DNA from: Silicimonas sp.
Lineage (GTDB): Bacteria; Pseudomonadota; Alphaproteobacteria; Rhodobacterales; Rhodobacteraceae
NCBI GenBank assembly: GCA_022826385.1
Contig: JAJDUZ010000001.1
Location: 61,140 to 125,139, forward strand
DNA length: 64,000 nucleotides
Direction of reading: 5' to 3'
Position numbers and translations under genes: made by a program. The notes below the pieces were generated by a model. That model did no database searches and was not told the DNA's origin. It worked only from the letters and a program-made list of their open reading frames with translations. This document shows positions 15,831 to 25,710 of the stretch, in pieces; the first letter of the stretch is position 1; every line of letters starts with the position of its first letter.

Positions 15831-16034
15831 ATGCAGAAGACACTTCCAATCATTGCAATCGCAGCAATTCTTGGCCTTTCGGCCTGCAGCCAAGGCACCG
15901 ATCTTGAGCGCGCGCTCATCGGTGCAGGCGCAGGTTGTCTGGCAGGCGAAATCATTGACGACGGCGAATGCCTTGTCGGCGCAGCCGTCGGCGGTGCCGC
16001 TGGCGCTTTGGCAGACGACGTCCAGCGTTTCTGA
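15831..16034 (+). CDS. small Gly-zipper lipoprotein C (67 aa)
   Basis: 67 residues. Signal peptide QKTLPIIAIAAILGLSAC with lipobox LSAC (Cys 19). The mature part is SQGTDLERALIGAGAGCLAGE, then DDGECLVGAAVGGAAGALADD, the same two-Cys glycine-zipper module as A and B, and a short VQRF end. The region upstream can form a wobble-containing stem (15780-15785 with 15817-15822) over the AGAGGCAG ribosome binding site. Two hairpins follow, the second a canonical terminator just before pccA. Function unknown; the three paralogues probably arose by tandem duplication. Confidence 0.75.
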   Translation: MQKTLPIIAIAAILGLSACSQGTDLERALIGAGAGCLAGEIIDDGECLVGAAVGGAAGALADDVQRF

Positions 16035-16038
16035 CAAC

Positions 16039-16056
16039 GGCGGGGATAGCCCCGCC
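16039..16056 (+). terminator. hairpin directly after lipoprotein C
   Basis: A 7-bp stem GGCGGGG/CCCCGCC with an ATAG loop begins 4 nt after the lipoprotein C stop codon. It has no U-run; the stronger terminator at 16071-16106 follows. Confidence 0.5.
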
Positions 16057-16070
16057 CAACCGAACAACCG

Positions 16071-16106
16071 AAGAGCTGTCCGGCGCGATGCCGGGCAGCT
16101 CTTTTT
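16071..16106 (+). terminator. intrinsic terminator immediately upstream of pccA
   Basis: AAGAGCTG pairs with CAGCTCTT (16071-16078 with 16096-16103), extended by an inner CCGGC/GCCGG stem, and ends in a five-T run (16102-16106). Only 12 nt separate the T-run from the pccA ATG at 16119. It should end the lipoprotein transcript, which leaves no room for a pccA promoter after it. Confidence 0.85.
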
Positions 16107-16118
16107 CGTGGAGGGGAC

Positions 16119-18119
<2,001 letters not shown>

Positions 18120-18151
18120 TCGCTTCTAGGCACGAAAGTTTGGAACGAGTG

Positions 18152-18197
18152 CCGGAAAATGAGTCATTTTCCGGACCATTTTCCGTTTCGGAAAATG
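18152..18197. repeat. two adjacent hairpins built from CGGAAAATG arms
   Basis: CCGGAAAATGA/TCATTTTCCGG (18152-18174, 1-nt centre) is followed by CATTTTCCG/CGGAAAATG (18177-18197, TTT loop). Four copies of one 9-mer alternate in orientation within 46 bp, between pccA and a membrane protein gene that starts at 18205. It could terminate pccA, act as an operator, or be a small repetitive element. No U-run follows. Confidence 0.7.
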
Positions 18198-18204
18198 CCC
18201 GGCG

Positions 18205-19734
18205 ATGACGTCGAATCGGGTGCATATTGCCTCGGGGCTTCTGGGCGGGCTGGCCGCCTTCGCCGCCTGGACCGGCGTCGCGATGGTCCTGAACGCGGGC
18301 CGGTTCGAATACGCGTTGGATGACGCCTATATTCACCTTGCCATGGCCGAGCAGATTTTTGCGGGCGGCTATGGCGTCAATCCCGGTGAATATGCGTCGG
18401 CCGCGTCGTCGCCTCTCTATCCGTTGCTGTTGCCGACTTGGGCGGGGATGGATGTGCAGGTCTGGCTGCCGCTGGTGTGGAACGTGGCTTTTCTTGCCTC
18501 CGCGTCCGCCTTGCTGGGCTGGGCGATCGCGCAAGCCCGGATCCCGCGGCTGGGTCCTGTCTTGGCGGCTTTTGCACCGCTTGCGCTGACACTGCCTTTG
18601 GTCGCGTCGACGGGGATGGAAAACCTTGGCCACGGCGCGGCTTCGCTTGCGATCGTCATCGGCCTTTGGCGGTTTGTCGAGACGGGGCGCATTCCGGCGC
18701 TGCTGCTGCTCGGCGTCGTCCTTGCCCCGGCCTTTCGGCTGGAAGGGCTGGCCCTCGCCTTGGCCGCTGGCGGGGTTCTTTTGCTGATGGGCCGGCCCGT
18801 TGCCGGGCTGGGTGTGGGTGCGCTGGCGATGGCGCCCGTCGTCCTCTTCACCGTGATCCTGACCCGGCTCGGGCTTGATCCGTTGCCGAACTCGGTCAAT
18901 GCCAAACTGCCAAATGCGCAAGCTGACGAGTCCGGATTCCTTGGCGGGGCCTTGAGCAACTTCAACTACAATATCGACCAGCCCGGCGGCCTTTTCGTCT
19001 TCGCTCTGATGCTGGCGGTGGGCCTGATCGGCGCGCTCTCCGTTGCACGTGGTGCCCGTGGGCTTGGGCTGATCGGGCTCGCGGTTGCAGCCGCAGCCGC
19101 GGCGCATCTGGCGGTCGCTTCGGTTGGTTGGCTGGACCGGTACGAAAACTATCTTGTCCTGTCGCTGGTGGCGTCCTTGGCCCTTTTGGTTGCGACGTCC
19201 AACGTGTTGACGCGCACAACGGTTCTGCTGATCGCCTTGTTCGGCGGGGCTGCAACCTATGTCCCGCAGTTCGATGATTTCATTTACAACCCGCGCGCGA
19301 TTGCGCTCCAACAGGGGCAGATGGCGCGGTTCGCCAAGGATCACCTGAAGGCGCCGGTGGCGGTGAATGACCTTGGATATGTGGCCTGGAACAACCCGAA
19401 CCACGTGCTGGACCTGTGGGGGCTGGCTTCGGCAGAGGCGCTGGAGCGTCGCGTGTCCGATGCGGCACCTGGCTGGGCGGACACGCTCGCCGAACAGCAT
19501 GATGTCCGTGTCGCCATGATCTATGATCGGGTGCTGGCCGAGGCGCTGGGGCCGGATTGGGTGCCGCTGGGTCAGCTGTTGCTCGAGACCGAAGGCGGGC
19601 CTTTCCTTGGGGGCGCTGCCGTGTCGTTTTATGCCATCAATGCGACCGAGGCCCGAGGCCTGCAAGCCGACATTCGGGATTGGGCCGCAGGGCTTCCGCC
19701 GGGCGCCAGCTTCCTGGCCGCAGGAGGGGTGTGA
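18205..19734 (+). CDS. polytopic membrane protein, GT-C glycosyltransferase-like
   Basis: 509 residues with about ten hydrophobic helices. After helix 1 the periplasmic loop carries FEYALDDAYIHLAMAEQI (about 34-51), a DD-containing motif typical of GT-C fold enzymes that use lipid-linked sugars, and ASAASSPLYPLLL follows. The C-terminal third is a soluble domain with DLGYVAWNNPNHVLDLWGLA. The substrate is unknown and no polysaccharide genes are nearby. There is no obvious ribosome binding site: the hairpin pair described above ends 7 nt before the ATG. GT-C assignment is by pattern, not by close homology. Confidence 0.75.
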   Translation: MTSNRVHIASGLLGGLAAFAAWTGVAMVLNAGRFEYALDDAYIHLAMAEQIFAGGYGVNPGEYASAASSPLYPLLLPTWAGMDVQVWLPLVWNVAFLASASALLGWAIAQARIPRLGPVLAAFAPLALTLPLVASTGMENLGHGAASLAIVIGLWRFVETGRIPALLLLGVVLAPAFRLEGLALALAAGGVLLLMGRPVAGLGVGALAMAPVVLFTVILTRLGLDPLPNSVNAKLPNAQADESGFLGGALSNFNYNIDQPGGLFVFALMLAVGLIGALSVARGARGLGLIGLAVAAAAAAHLAVASVGWLDRYENYLVLSLVASLALLVATSNVLTRTTVLLIALFGGAATYVPQFDDFIYNPRAIALQQGQMARFAKDHLKAPVAVNDLGYVAWNNPNHVLDLWGLASAEALERRVSDAAPGWADTLAEQHDVRVAMIYDRVLAEALGPDWVPLGQLLLETEGGPFLGGAAVSFYAINATEARGLQADIRDWAAGLPPGASFLAAGGV

Positions 19735-19743
19735 GATGCAGGT

Positions 19744-20241
19744 TTACTCTGTTCCCGCTTCGCGTGCGGCCGCCTTCGCGTCGAGGATTTCCTGTCGCCG
19801 GATCGGCATTTTGTCGATTTGCCGGGTCAACTCTCGGACGTCCCACGGGAAGGGTTTGCGCAGCTTCACGCCGCCATCCTTGCCAATCAGCGTCAGCATG
19901 AACCCGCGTGGACGCAGTTTGGTCCGAAGCGCCGAGCGCGCCGCAGGGTCGGTGTCGGTGATCAAAACGACATCGCGTTCAACAAGGTCTTCCGTCCGCG
20001 CTGTCAGCAATTCGATCTGCCGCTGGAACGCCGGATCAACGGCGCTGTCCGCGAAAACCACGATCGGGCGGGCGGTCCACTTGAAGGCATCAAGCTCGAC
20101 CTCGCCTGCATCCAGCGTGACCGTTTTGTCGGCTTCCCAAAGCGCCAGCGGGTCCGGGCTGGTGCTGTCGGTTGCACCAGCGGCACCGGCCAAGGCCAGA
20201 AGCGGAAGAAAACCAAGAACTTTCAATGCGGTGGGCGTCAT
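19744..20241 (-). CDS. exported DUF4174 protein
   Basis: 165 residues from the ATG at 20241. A signal peptide (TALKVLGFLPLLALAGAAGA, cut near residue 23) is followed by a DUF4174 domain: RPIVVFADSAVDPAFQRQIELL, DVVLITDTDP and RGFMLTLIGKDGGVKLRKP, a thioredoxin-like layout without a CxxC pair. It is probably periplasmic. A much longer frame reading from 21057 is antisense to the mutase and not real. Divergent from mcm across 132 bp with inverted repeats; convergent with the membrane protein gene. Function unknown. Confidence 0.82.
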   Translation of the reverse strand: MTPTALKVLGFLPLLALAGAAGATDSTSPDPLALWEADKTVTLDAGEVELDAFKWTARPIVVFADSAVDPAFQRQIELLTARTEDLVERDVVLITDTDPAARSALRTKLRPRGFMLTLIGKDGGVKLRKPFPWDVRELTRQIDKMPIRRQEILDAKAAAREAGTE

Positions 20242-20300
20242 GTCTGCGTCTCCGTTCACGTTGAATATATGCCGGAAAACGAAAAATCGAAGGGCCGACC

Positions 20301-20344
20301 AAAACTCTTCAAAGAGTTTTGACAAATTTCTTTCCAGAAATTTG
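20301..20344. promoter_or_regulatory. two inverted repeats in the mcm/DUF4174 divergent region
   Basis: AAAACTCTT-CA-AAGAGTTTT (20301-20320) and CAAATTTCT-TTCC-AGAAATTTG (20323-20344) are both perfect 9-bp repeats, 30-73 bp before the mcm start. The second runs into ATTTGCAT, close to a PccR half-site. Both are candidate operators; neither has a terminator-like U-run in a useful place. Confidence 0.55.
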
Positions 20345-20373
20345 CATCGCCCCTGTGAAATGGAGGACCCGAT

Positions 20374-22491
20374 ATGACCGATTGGAAGGCTCTGGCCGAA
20401 AAGGAACTGCGCGGGCGCGCGTTGGGTGACCTCGAGTGGGAGACGCTGGAAGGCATCCGGGTCAAACCACTCTATACGTCGGACGACACCGAGGGCTTGC
20501 CACAGATGGGCGAAGTTCCGGGATTTGCGCCCTTCACCCGCGGGGTGAAGGCAACGATGTATGCGGGGCGACCGTGGACCATTCGGCAATATGCCGGGTT
20601 CTCGACCGCCGAGGAATCGAACGCCTTCTATCGCCGCAACCTGGCCGCTGGGCAGCAAGGCGTTTCGGTGGCGTTCGATCTTGCAACGCACCGCGGCTAT
20701 GACAGTGACCACCCGCGCGTTCTGGGGGATGTCGGCAAGGCGGGCGTGGCCATCGACAGTGTCGAGGACATAAAGATCCTTTTCGACGGCATCCCGCTGG
20801 ATCAGGTCAGCGTGTCGATGACGATGAACGGCGCGGTGATCCCGATCCTTGCGAGTTTCATCGTGGCGGGTGAAGAGCAGGGGCACGACAAGGCGCTTTT
20901 GTCCGGCACCATTCAGAACGACATTCTGAAAGAGTTCATGGTGCGGAACACATATGTCTATCCGCCGGAACCGTCGATGCGAATCGTGGCCGACATCATC
21001 GCCTATACCGCGGACCACATGCCGAAGTTCAACTCGATCTCGATCAGCGGCTATCACATGCAGGAAGCCGGCGCGAACCTTGTGCAGGAACTGGCCTATA
21101 CGCTGGCGGATGGGCGGGAGTACGTGCGCGCCGCAATCGCGCGGGGTATGGATGTCGACAAGTTTGCGGGGCGCCTGTCATTCTTCTTTGCGATTGGCAT
21201 GAACTTCTTCATGGAAGCGGCCAAGCTGCGTGCGGCCCGGTTGCTCTGGAGCCGGGTGATGGACGAGTTCGAGCCGAAGAACCCGCGCTCGAAGATGTTG
21301 CGCACCCATTGCCAGACCTCCGGCGTTTCGTTGCAGGAACAGGACCCTTACAACAACGTGGTGCGCACGGCATATGAGGCGATGAGCGCGGTTTTGGGTG
21401 GCACGCAGTCGCTTCACACAAACGCGCTGGACGAGGCGATTGCTCTGCCAACTGATTTCAGTGCCCGGATTGCCCGGAATACGCAGTTGATTTTGCAGGA
21501 GGAAACCGGCGTCACCAATGTCGTCGATCCGCTGGCGGGGTCATACTATGTCGAAAGCCTGACGGCAGAATTGGCCGAGAAGGCCTGGGCCCTGATGGAC
21601 GAGGTCGAGGAGATGGGCGGCATGACCAAGGCCGTCGCCAGCGGCATGCCCAAGCTGCGGATCGAGGAATCCGCCGCCCGCCGTCAGGCGATGATCGACC
21701 GGGGCGACGAGGTGATCGTTGGCGTCAACAAGTACCGCAAGGACAAGGAAGACCCGATCGATATTCTCGAGGTCGACAACGAAAAGGTTCGCGACGCACA
21801 GATTGCGCGACTGGAGCGCATCCGGTCGGAACGCGATGCAGGCGCCTGTGATGCGGCGTTGAAGGCGGTGGAAGAGGCCGCGGCAGGGGACGGCAACCTT
21901 CTTGCGGCAGCGGTTGAGGCTGCGCGGGCGCGTGCGAGTGTAGGAGAGATCAGCATGGCGATGGAAAAAGTGTTCGGCCGTCACCGGGCCGAGGTGAAGA
22001 CGCTTGCAGGCGTCTATGGCGCGGCCTACGAGGGCGACGCAGGGTTTGCCGCGATCCAGAAGGATGTCGAGGCCTTTGCCGAGGAGGAAGGCCGCCGCCC
22101 GCGCATGCTGGTCGTCAAGATGGGGCAGGACGGCCACGACCGGGGCGCCAAGGTGATTGCGACGGCCTTTGCCGATATCGGGTTCGACGTGGATGTGGGC
22201 CCGCTGTTCCAGACGCCCGAGGAAGCCGCGCAGGACGCGGTCGACAACGATGTGCACGTGGTCGGCATTTCAAGCCAGGCGGCCGGTCACAAGACTTTGG
22301 CGCCGAAGCTGATCGAGGCCCTGGAGGCCGCTGATGCAGGCGACATTATCGTGATCTGCGGGGGCGTCATTCCGCAGCAGGATTACGACTTCCTGAAAAG
22401 CAAGGGTGTGAAGGCGATCTTCGGGCCGGGAACGAACATTCCCGAAGCGGCTGCAGATATCCTGCGTCTCATTCGTGACGCGCGAGGCTGA
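20374..22491 (+). CDS. mcm: methylmalonyl-CoA mutase
   Basis: 705 residues, one chain carrying both domains. The N-terminal TIM-barrel catalytic domain (to about 540) includes [21 protein letters not shown] and the [13 protein letters not shown] stretch; the C-terminal B12-binding domain carries the DxHxxG motif in [12 protein letters not shown] (His near residue 588) and the later GGVIPQQD. It converts methylmalonyl-CoA, made by PccAB in the same window, to succinyl-CoA using adenosylcobalamin. The epimerase gene is not in this window. TGGAGG lies 8 nt before the ATG. Length fits the homodimeric form (about 700-715). Confidence 0.97.
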   Translation: MTDWKALAEKELRGRALGDLEWETLEGIRVKPLYTSDDTEGLPQMGEVPGFAPFTRGVKATMYAGRPWTIRQYAGFSTAEESNAFYRRNLAAGQQGVSVAFDLATHRGYDSDHPRVLGDVGKAGVAIDSVEDIKILFDGIPLDQVSVSMTMNGAVIPILASFIVAGEEQGHDKALLSGTIQNDILKEFMVRNTYVYPPEPSMRIVADIIAYTADHMPKFNSISISGYHMQEAGANLVQELAYTLADGREYVRAAIARGMDVDKFAGRLSFFFAIGMNFFMEAAKLRAARLLWSRVMDEFEPKNPRSKMLRTHCQTSGVSLQEQDPYNNVVRTAYEAMSAVLGGTQSLHTNALDEAIALPTDFSARIARNTQLILQEETGVTNVVDPLAGSYYVESLTAELAEKAWALMDEVEEMGGMTKAVASGMPKLRIEESAARRQAMIDRGDEVIVGVNKYRKDKEDPIDILEVDNEKVRDAQIARLERIRSERDAGACDAALKAVEEAAAGDGNLLAAAVEAARARASVGEISMAMEKVFGRHRAEVKTLAGVYGAAYEGDAGFAAIQKDVEAFAEEEGRRPRMLVVKMGQDGHDRGAKVIATAFADIGFDVDVGPLFQTPEEAAQDAVDNDVHVVGISSQAAGHKTLAPKLIEALEAADAGDIIVICGGVIPQQDYDFLKSKGVKAIFGPGTNIPEAAADILRLIRDARG

Positions 22492-22500
22492 CGGCTTAGA

Positions 22501-22575
22501 GGTTTTGCGCCGCCTCTGGCGTCGCGCCGCGGGGGCTCTGCCCCCGTACCCCCGGGATATTTCCGGGCCGATGGA
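22501..22575. repeat. 75-bp palindromic intergenic repeat, copy 1
   Basis: Contains GCGGGGGCTCTGCCCCCG, then CCCCCGGGATATTT and CGGGCCGATGGA. A second copy at 27271-27345 is nearly identical. Both sit between convergent genes (here mcm and lysE), so it probably works as a bidirectional terminator. Repeats of this sort are familiar from Rhodobacterales genomes. Confidence 0.8.
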
Positions 22576-22583
22576 AACGCGGG

Positions 22584-23171
22584 TCAGAGCAAAAAAGCGA
22601 GCGTCGCGACGAGGCAGAGCGCCATCGTCCAGTTGAAGGCGCGAAGCCGGTTCGGATTTGTCAACCAGCGCCGCATCTGCACACCGAGGCCTGTCCAGAC
22701 ACAAATCGAAGGCAGGTTCGTCATCGCGAAGACAATTGCGACCAGCGTGATCGCGGTGGTGGTCTGGCCGGGGGCATAGACGGTGATCGCCGTCAGCGCC
22801 ATGAACCAGGCTTTCGGGTTCACCCATTGAAAGGCTGCCGCCTGCAGGAAGGTCAGGGGGGCACCTTTGGCTTCGCCCTTGGCCGGTGGGGCGGCATTCG
22901 CGATCTTCCAGGCGAGGTAGAGCAGGTAGGCCACGCTCAGCACTGTCATGATGGTGTGCAGGATCGGATAGGCGTCGAAAAGCTGGATCAACCCAAGCCC
23001 CACCATGATAATCATGAAGCTGTGACCAATGCTGATCCCCAGCATATGCGGGATCGTTCGGGCGAAGCCGAAATTGGCGCCGGAGGCCATCAACATCAGA
23101 TTGTTCGGGCCGGGCGTGATCGACGAGACGAAGGCAAAGCCGACAAGGGCAAGAAGAAGTTCCAGCATCAT
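22584..23171 (-). CDS. LysE-family amino acid exporter
   Basis: 195 residues with six predicted helices. The family signature SITPGPNNLMLMASGANFG (about residues 17-35) is intact, and HSFMIIMVGLGL follows. LysE/RhtB members export amino acids such as lysine, homoserine, threonine or leucine; the substrate here is unknown. It is divergent from an Lrp/AsnC regulator with 72 bp between the starts, a classic exporter-regulator pair, so induction by an amino acid through that regulator is likely. Convergent with mcm across the palindromic repeat. Confidence 0.92.
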   Translation of the reverse strand: MMLELLLALVGFAFVSSITPGPNNLMLMASGANFGFARTIPHMLGISIGHSFMIIMVGLGLIQLFDAYPILHTIMTVLSVAYLLYLAWKIANAAPPAKGEAKGAPLTFLQAAAFQWVNPKAWFMALTAITVYAPGQTTTAITLVAIVFAMTNLPSICVWTGLGVQMRRWLTNPNRLRAFNWTMALCLVATLAFLL

Positions 23172-23204
23172 GGCGCCACGTTATGCGGATATTGACGATT
23201 AGTG

Positions 23205-23241
23205 ATTGCAAAGATGCGATTACAGGCACTAATTTTGCAAT
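23205..23241. promoter_or_regulatory. candidate Lrp-type operator between lysE and its regulator
   Basis: ATTGCAAA (23205-23212) and TTTGCAAT (23234-23241) form an exact 8-bp inverted repeat 29 bp apart in the 72-bp divergent region. The right arm ends 2 bp before the regulator ATG. Position and symmetry suit Lrp-family binding. The core also resembles a PccR box, which may be coincidence. Confidence 0.5.
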
Positions 23242-23243
23242 GA

Positions 23244-23696
23244 ATGACTGATATAGACAAAATTGACCACCGAATATTGCAAGAGCTATCCGGGTCCGGC
23301 CGTTTACCTAATACGGAACTGGCCGAGCGGGTCGGCCTTTCGCCGTCGGCCTGTCTGCGCCGGGTGCAAACACTTGAGCGCATCGGCGTGATCCGCGGTT
23401 ACCGAGCGGTCCTTGACAGTACGCGGTTGGGGCGCGGGTTCGTTGCTTACATTACGGTCGGACTGAACGACCACACGACAGTGGCACAAGCGGCGTTCGA
23501 GACGGCCATCAGTGCGGCGCCGGAGGTGGTCGAGTGTCATAACATCACTGGCTCGGTCGAGTATCTTTTGCGGGTCGAGGTCTCGGATCTGGGGGCGTAT
23601 AAGGCGTTTCACGCCGACACGTTGGGGACACTGCCGCAGGTGAATGCCCTGACGACATTCGTTGTCATGGCTTCCCCGAAAGACCTGCGCGCCTGA
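23244..23696 (+). CDS. Lrp/AsnC-family transcriptional regulator
   Basis: 150 residues, standard length. The N-terminal helix-turn-helix (about 1-60) begins DIDKIDHRILQELSGSGRLPN and continues ELAERVGLSPSACLRRVQTLE. The C-terminal RAM/AsnC effector domain follows (about 70-145), including the glycine-containing NITGSVEYLLRVEV. Such proteins form dimers and octamers and respond to amino acids. The divergent LysE exporter is the obvious target, with autoregulation likely. The ligand is not predictable from the sequence. Confidence 0.94.
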   Translation: MTDIDKIDHRILQELSGSGRLPNTELAERVGLSPSACLRRVQTLERIGVIRGYRAVLDSTRLGRGFVAYITVGLNDHTTVAQAAFETAISAAPEVVECHNITGSVEYLLRVEVSDLGAYKAFHADTLGTLPQVNALTTFVVMASPKDLRA

Positions 23697-23772
23697 GGGT
23701 GGCAATTCGGTTCTTTCCATCCGGTGCGCCGTCGTTCAAATTATGCGGGCTGTAGGGAAGAAGGCTGCGGGT

Positions 23773-24402
23773 ATGTTGTTCTCGCTTCGCATGGATCATC
23801 TGGTTGTCGCGGCGCGCTCGCTGGAAGAAGGGGCGACCTATGTCGAGGCCGTATTGGGGGCCAAGCTCTCGCCGGGCGGGCAGCACCCGCATATGGGCAC
23901 GCATAACCTGTTGTTGTCGCTGGGCCCGAACGAGTATCTTGAGGTGATCGCGATCAACCCCGAGGCGCCGGCACCCGCCACCCCCCGGTGGTTCAGTCTG
24001 GATACATTTCGCGAAGCGCCGCGGATGACGCATTGGGCATGCCGGACTGACGATCTTGATGAAGCGCTTGATGCGGCGCCTGTGGGGACTGGCCATGCCC
24101 ATGAGTTGTCGCGGGGTGCCTTCAGCTGGGCCATGGCGGTGCCCGAGGATGGCAACCTGCCGTTCGACGCGGCGATGCCGGCGCTGCTTGAATGGGACAG
24201 GAACAGCGCCCATCCCGCAACGCATTTGCCCGATCAGGGGCTGCGGTTGTCGCGGCTTGACGTGTTCCACCCGCAGGCAGACGATCTGATTGCCGCCTTT
24301 CCCGCGGTGCGGACCATGTCCGAGGTGGTGGTGCAGACGGGCCCTGAGAAGCGTCTGATCGCCACGATTTCAACGCCCGAAGGAACACGGATCCTCGCAT
24401 GA
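23773..24402 (+). CDS. glyoxalase-like (VOC superfamily) protein
   Basis: 209 residues from the ATG at 23773, which has GAAGAAGG 8 nt before it; a longer frame from 23662 overlaps the Lrp gene and is unlikely. It opens with MDHLVVAARSLEEG and continues HMGTHNLLLSLGPNEYLEVIAIN, typical of the glyoxalase-like domain (PF13468 type), with His and Glu positions that could bind a metal. No substrate is assigned for this family in bacteria. Its stop overlaps the start of the acetyltransferase gene by 4 nt, so the two are coupled. Confidence 0.85.
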   Translation: MLFSLRMDHLVVAARSLEEGATYVEAVLGAKLSPGGQHPHMGTHNLLLSLGPNEYLEVIAINPEAPAPATPRWFSLDTFREAPRMTHWACRTDDLDEALDAAPVGTGHAHELSRGAFSWAMAVPEDGNLPFDAAMPALLEWDRNSAHPATHLPDQGLRLSRLDVFHPQADDLIAAFPAVRTMSEVVVQTGPEKRLIATISTPEGTRILA

Positions 24403-24896
24403 TTGTCCGGTTCGCAGAGGCCAGGGATGCAGACGCCATTATGCGCATCCAGAACCCGGTCATCCGGGACACGGCCATTACCTTCAATGCCGAGGAAAAG
24501 ACGCCCGAGATGGTGCGCGACGCGATCGAGACGCTGCCCTGTTTCCTCGTCGCCGAAACCGACGGCATGGTGCTGGGTTTTGTATCGTACATCCAGTTTC
24601 GGCGCGGCGTCGGTTATGCCCGCGCCATGGAGCACACGATTGTCCTCGCTCCGGAGGCGCGTGGGCAGGGCGCGGGGCGGGCCTTGATGGTGGCCGCCGA
24701 GGATCATGCGCGTGAGGCCGGTATCGGGTCGCTTTGGGCCGGGATCAGCGGGGAAAACCCGGCAGGGGTCGGGTTTCATGCGCGGCTTGGGTATGAAGAG
24801 GTGGCGGTGTTGCCAAAGGTCGGGTTCAAGTTCGGACGGTGGATGGACCTGGTGCTGATGCGCAAATGGCTGCTGGCGCCGGATGAGGCGGGTTAG
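24399..24896 (+). CDS. GNAT N-acetyltransferase, phosphinothricin-acetyltransferase-like
   Basis: 165 residues. The GNAT acetyl-CoA loop is visible as APEARGQGAGRALMVAAED (about 87-105), and the family-specific start VRFAEARDADAIMRIQNPVI and end region HARLGYEEVAVLPKVGFKFGRWMDLVLM match the Pat/MddA group, which acetylates phosphinothricin, methionine sulfoximine or sulfone. Actual native substrate unknown. ATG overlaps the preceding stop codon (ATGA). Cytoplasmic, no signal. Confidence 0.9.
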   Translation: MIVRFAEARDADAIMRIQNPVIRDTAITFNAEEKTPEMVRDAIETLPCFLVAETDGMVLGFVSYIQFRRGVGYARAMEHTIVLAPEARGQGAGRALMVAAEDHAREAGIGSLWAGISGENPAGVGFHARLGYEEVAVLPKVGFKFGRWMDLVLMRKWLLAPDEAG

Positions 24897-25029
24897 GCCG
24901 GACCGTTTTCGTATCGCATCTGCCGATTTTCAGGGCTTTTGGTGCGGTTTTCGCGGGTCACGCGGTTCTGACGACCCGATGCACGATTTACAGGTTCAAT
25001 CTGCACGCCGCGCGCCCTAGGGTCGCGCC

Positions 25030-25710
25030 ATGACGATTTGGGAACGTATTGCCGAGGCCCTTGCGGCCCTCCGCGCGGGCGAGAGCCTGAGCGTGGTTTT
25101 CGAGAAGCTTCGCTCGCCGCCCGAACGCAGCGTGGCGTTCACGATTGCGGTGATTGCGCTGGGGGCCAAGATGGCCAAGGCGGACGGGCTGGTGACGCGG
25201 AACGAAGTCGCCGCCTTTCGCGAGGTGTTCTATATTCCGAAAGAGGAAGAGGCCAACACCGCTCGCCTGTTCAACCTCGCCCGGCAGGACGTGGCGGGTT
25301 TCGAGGATTATGCCCGCCGCGTGGCCGCGATGTTTGAACGCGCTGACGGGACGCTCTGCGACCTGATGGAAGGGCTTTTTTACATTGCGGTCGCGGATGG
25401 GTCCTATCACCCTCAGGAAGACGACTATCTTGCGCGGGTGGCCGGGATTTTCGGATTGCCGGACCGCGAATTCAAGGCGTTGCGTGCACGGTTCGTGCCC
25501 GATGCCGAGCCTGACCCCTATGACGTTCTTGGCGTCGAGCCGGGGACCGACATCGAGACCATTCGGCGGGCATGGCGGCAATTGGTGCGCGAGAGCCATC
25601 CGGACCGAATGATGGCGCGCGGTGTGCCGGAGGAAGCCGTGAAGCTGGCCGAGAAGCGTCTGATCGCGATCAACCGGGCGTGGGAAGAGATCAGCGAAGG
25701 GCAGGCCTGA
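25030..25710 (+). CDS. TerB-DnaJ protein (DjlA-like, no membrane anchor)
   Basis: 226 residues. An N-terminal TerB-like helical domain (about 30-145; AKMAKADGLVTRNEVAAFREVF and FYIAVADGSYHPQEDDYLARVA, both with acidic metal-binding-type residues) is followed by a C-terminal J domain (about 163-226) with the HPD motif in RESHPDRM. The layout is that of DjlA, a DnaK cochaperone, but without DjlA's N-terminal membrane helix. It would stimulate DnaK in the cytoplasm. Its stop overlaps the next ATG by 1 nt. Confidence 0.92.
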   Translation: MTIWERIAEALAALRAGESLSVVFEKLRSPPERSVAFTIAVIALGAKMAKADGLVTRNEVAAFREVFYIPKEEEANTARLFNLARQDVAGFEDYARRVAAMFERADGTLCDLMEGLFYIAVADGSYHPQEDDYLARVAGIFGLPDREFKALRARFVPDAEPDPYDVLGVEPGTDIETIRRAWRQLVRESHPDRMMARGVPEEAVKLAEKRLIAINRAWEEISEGQA

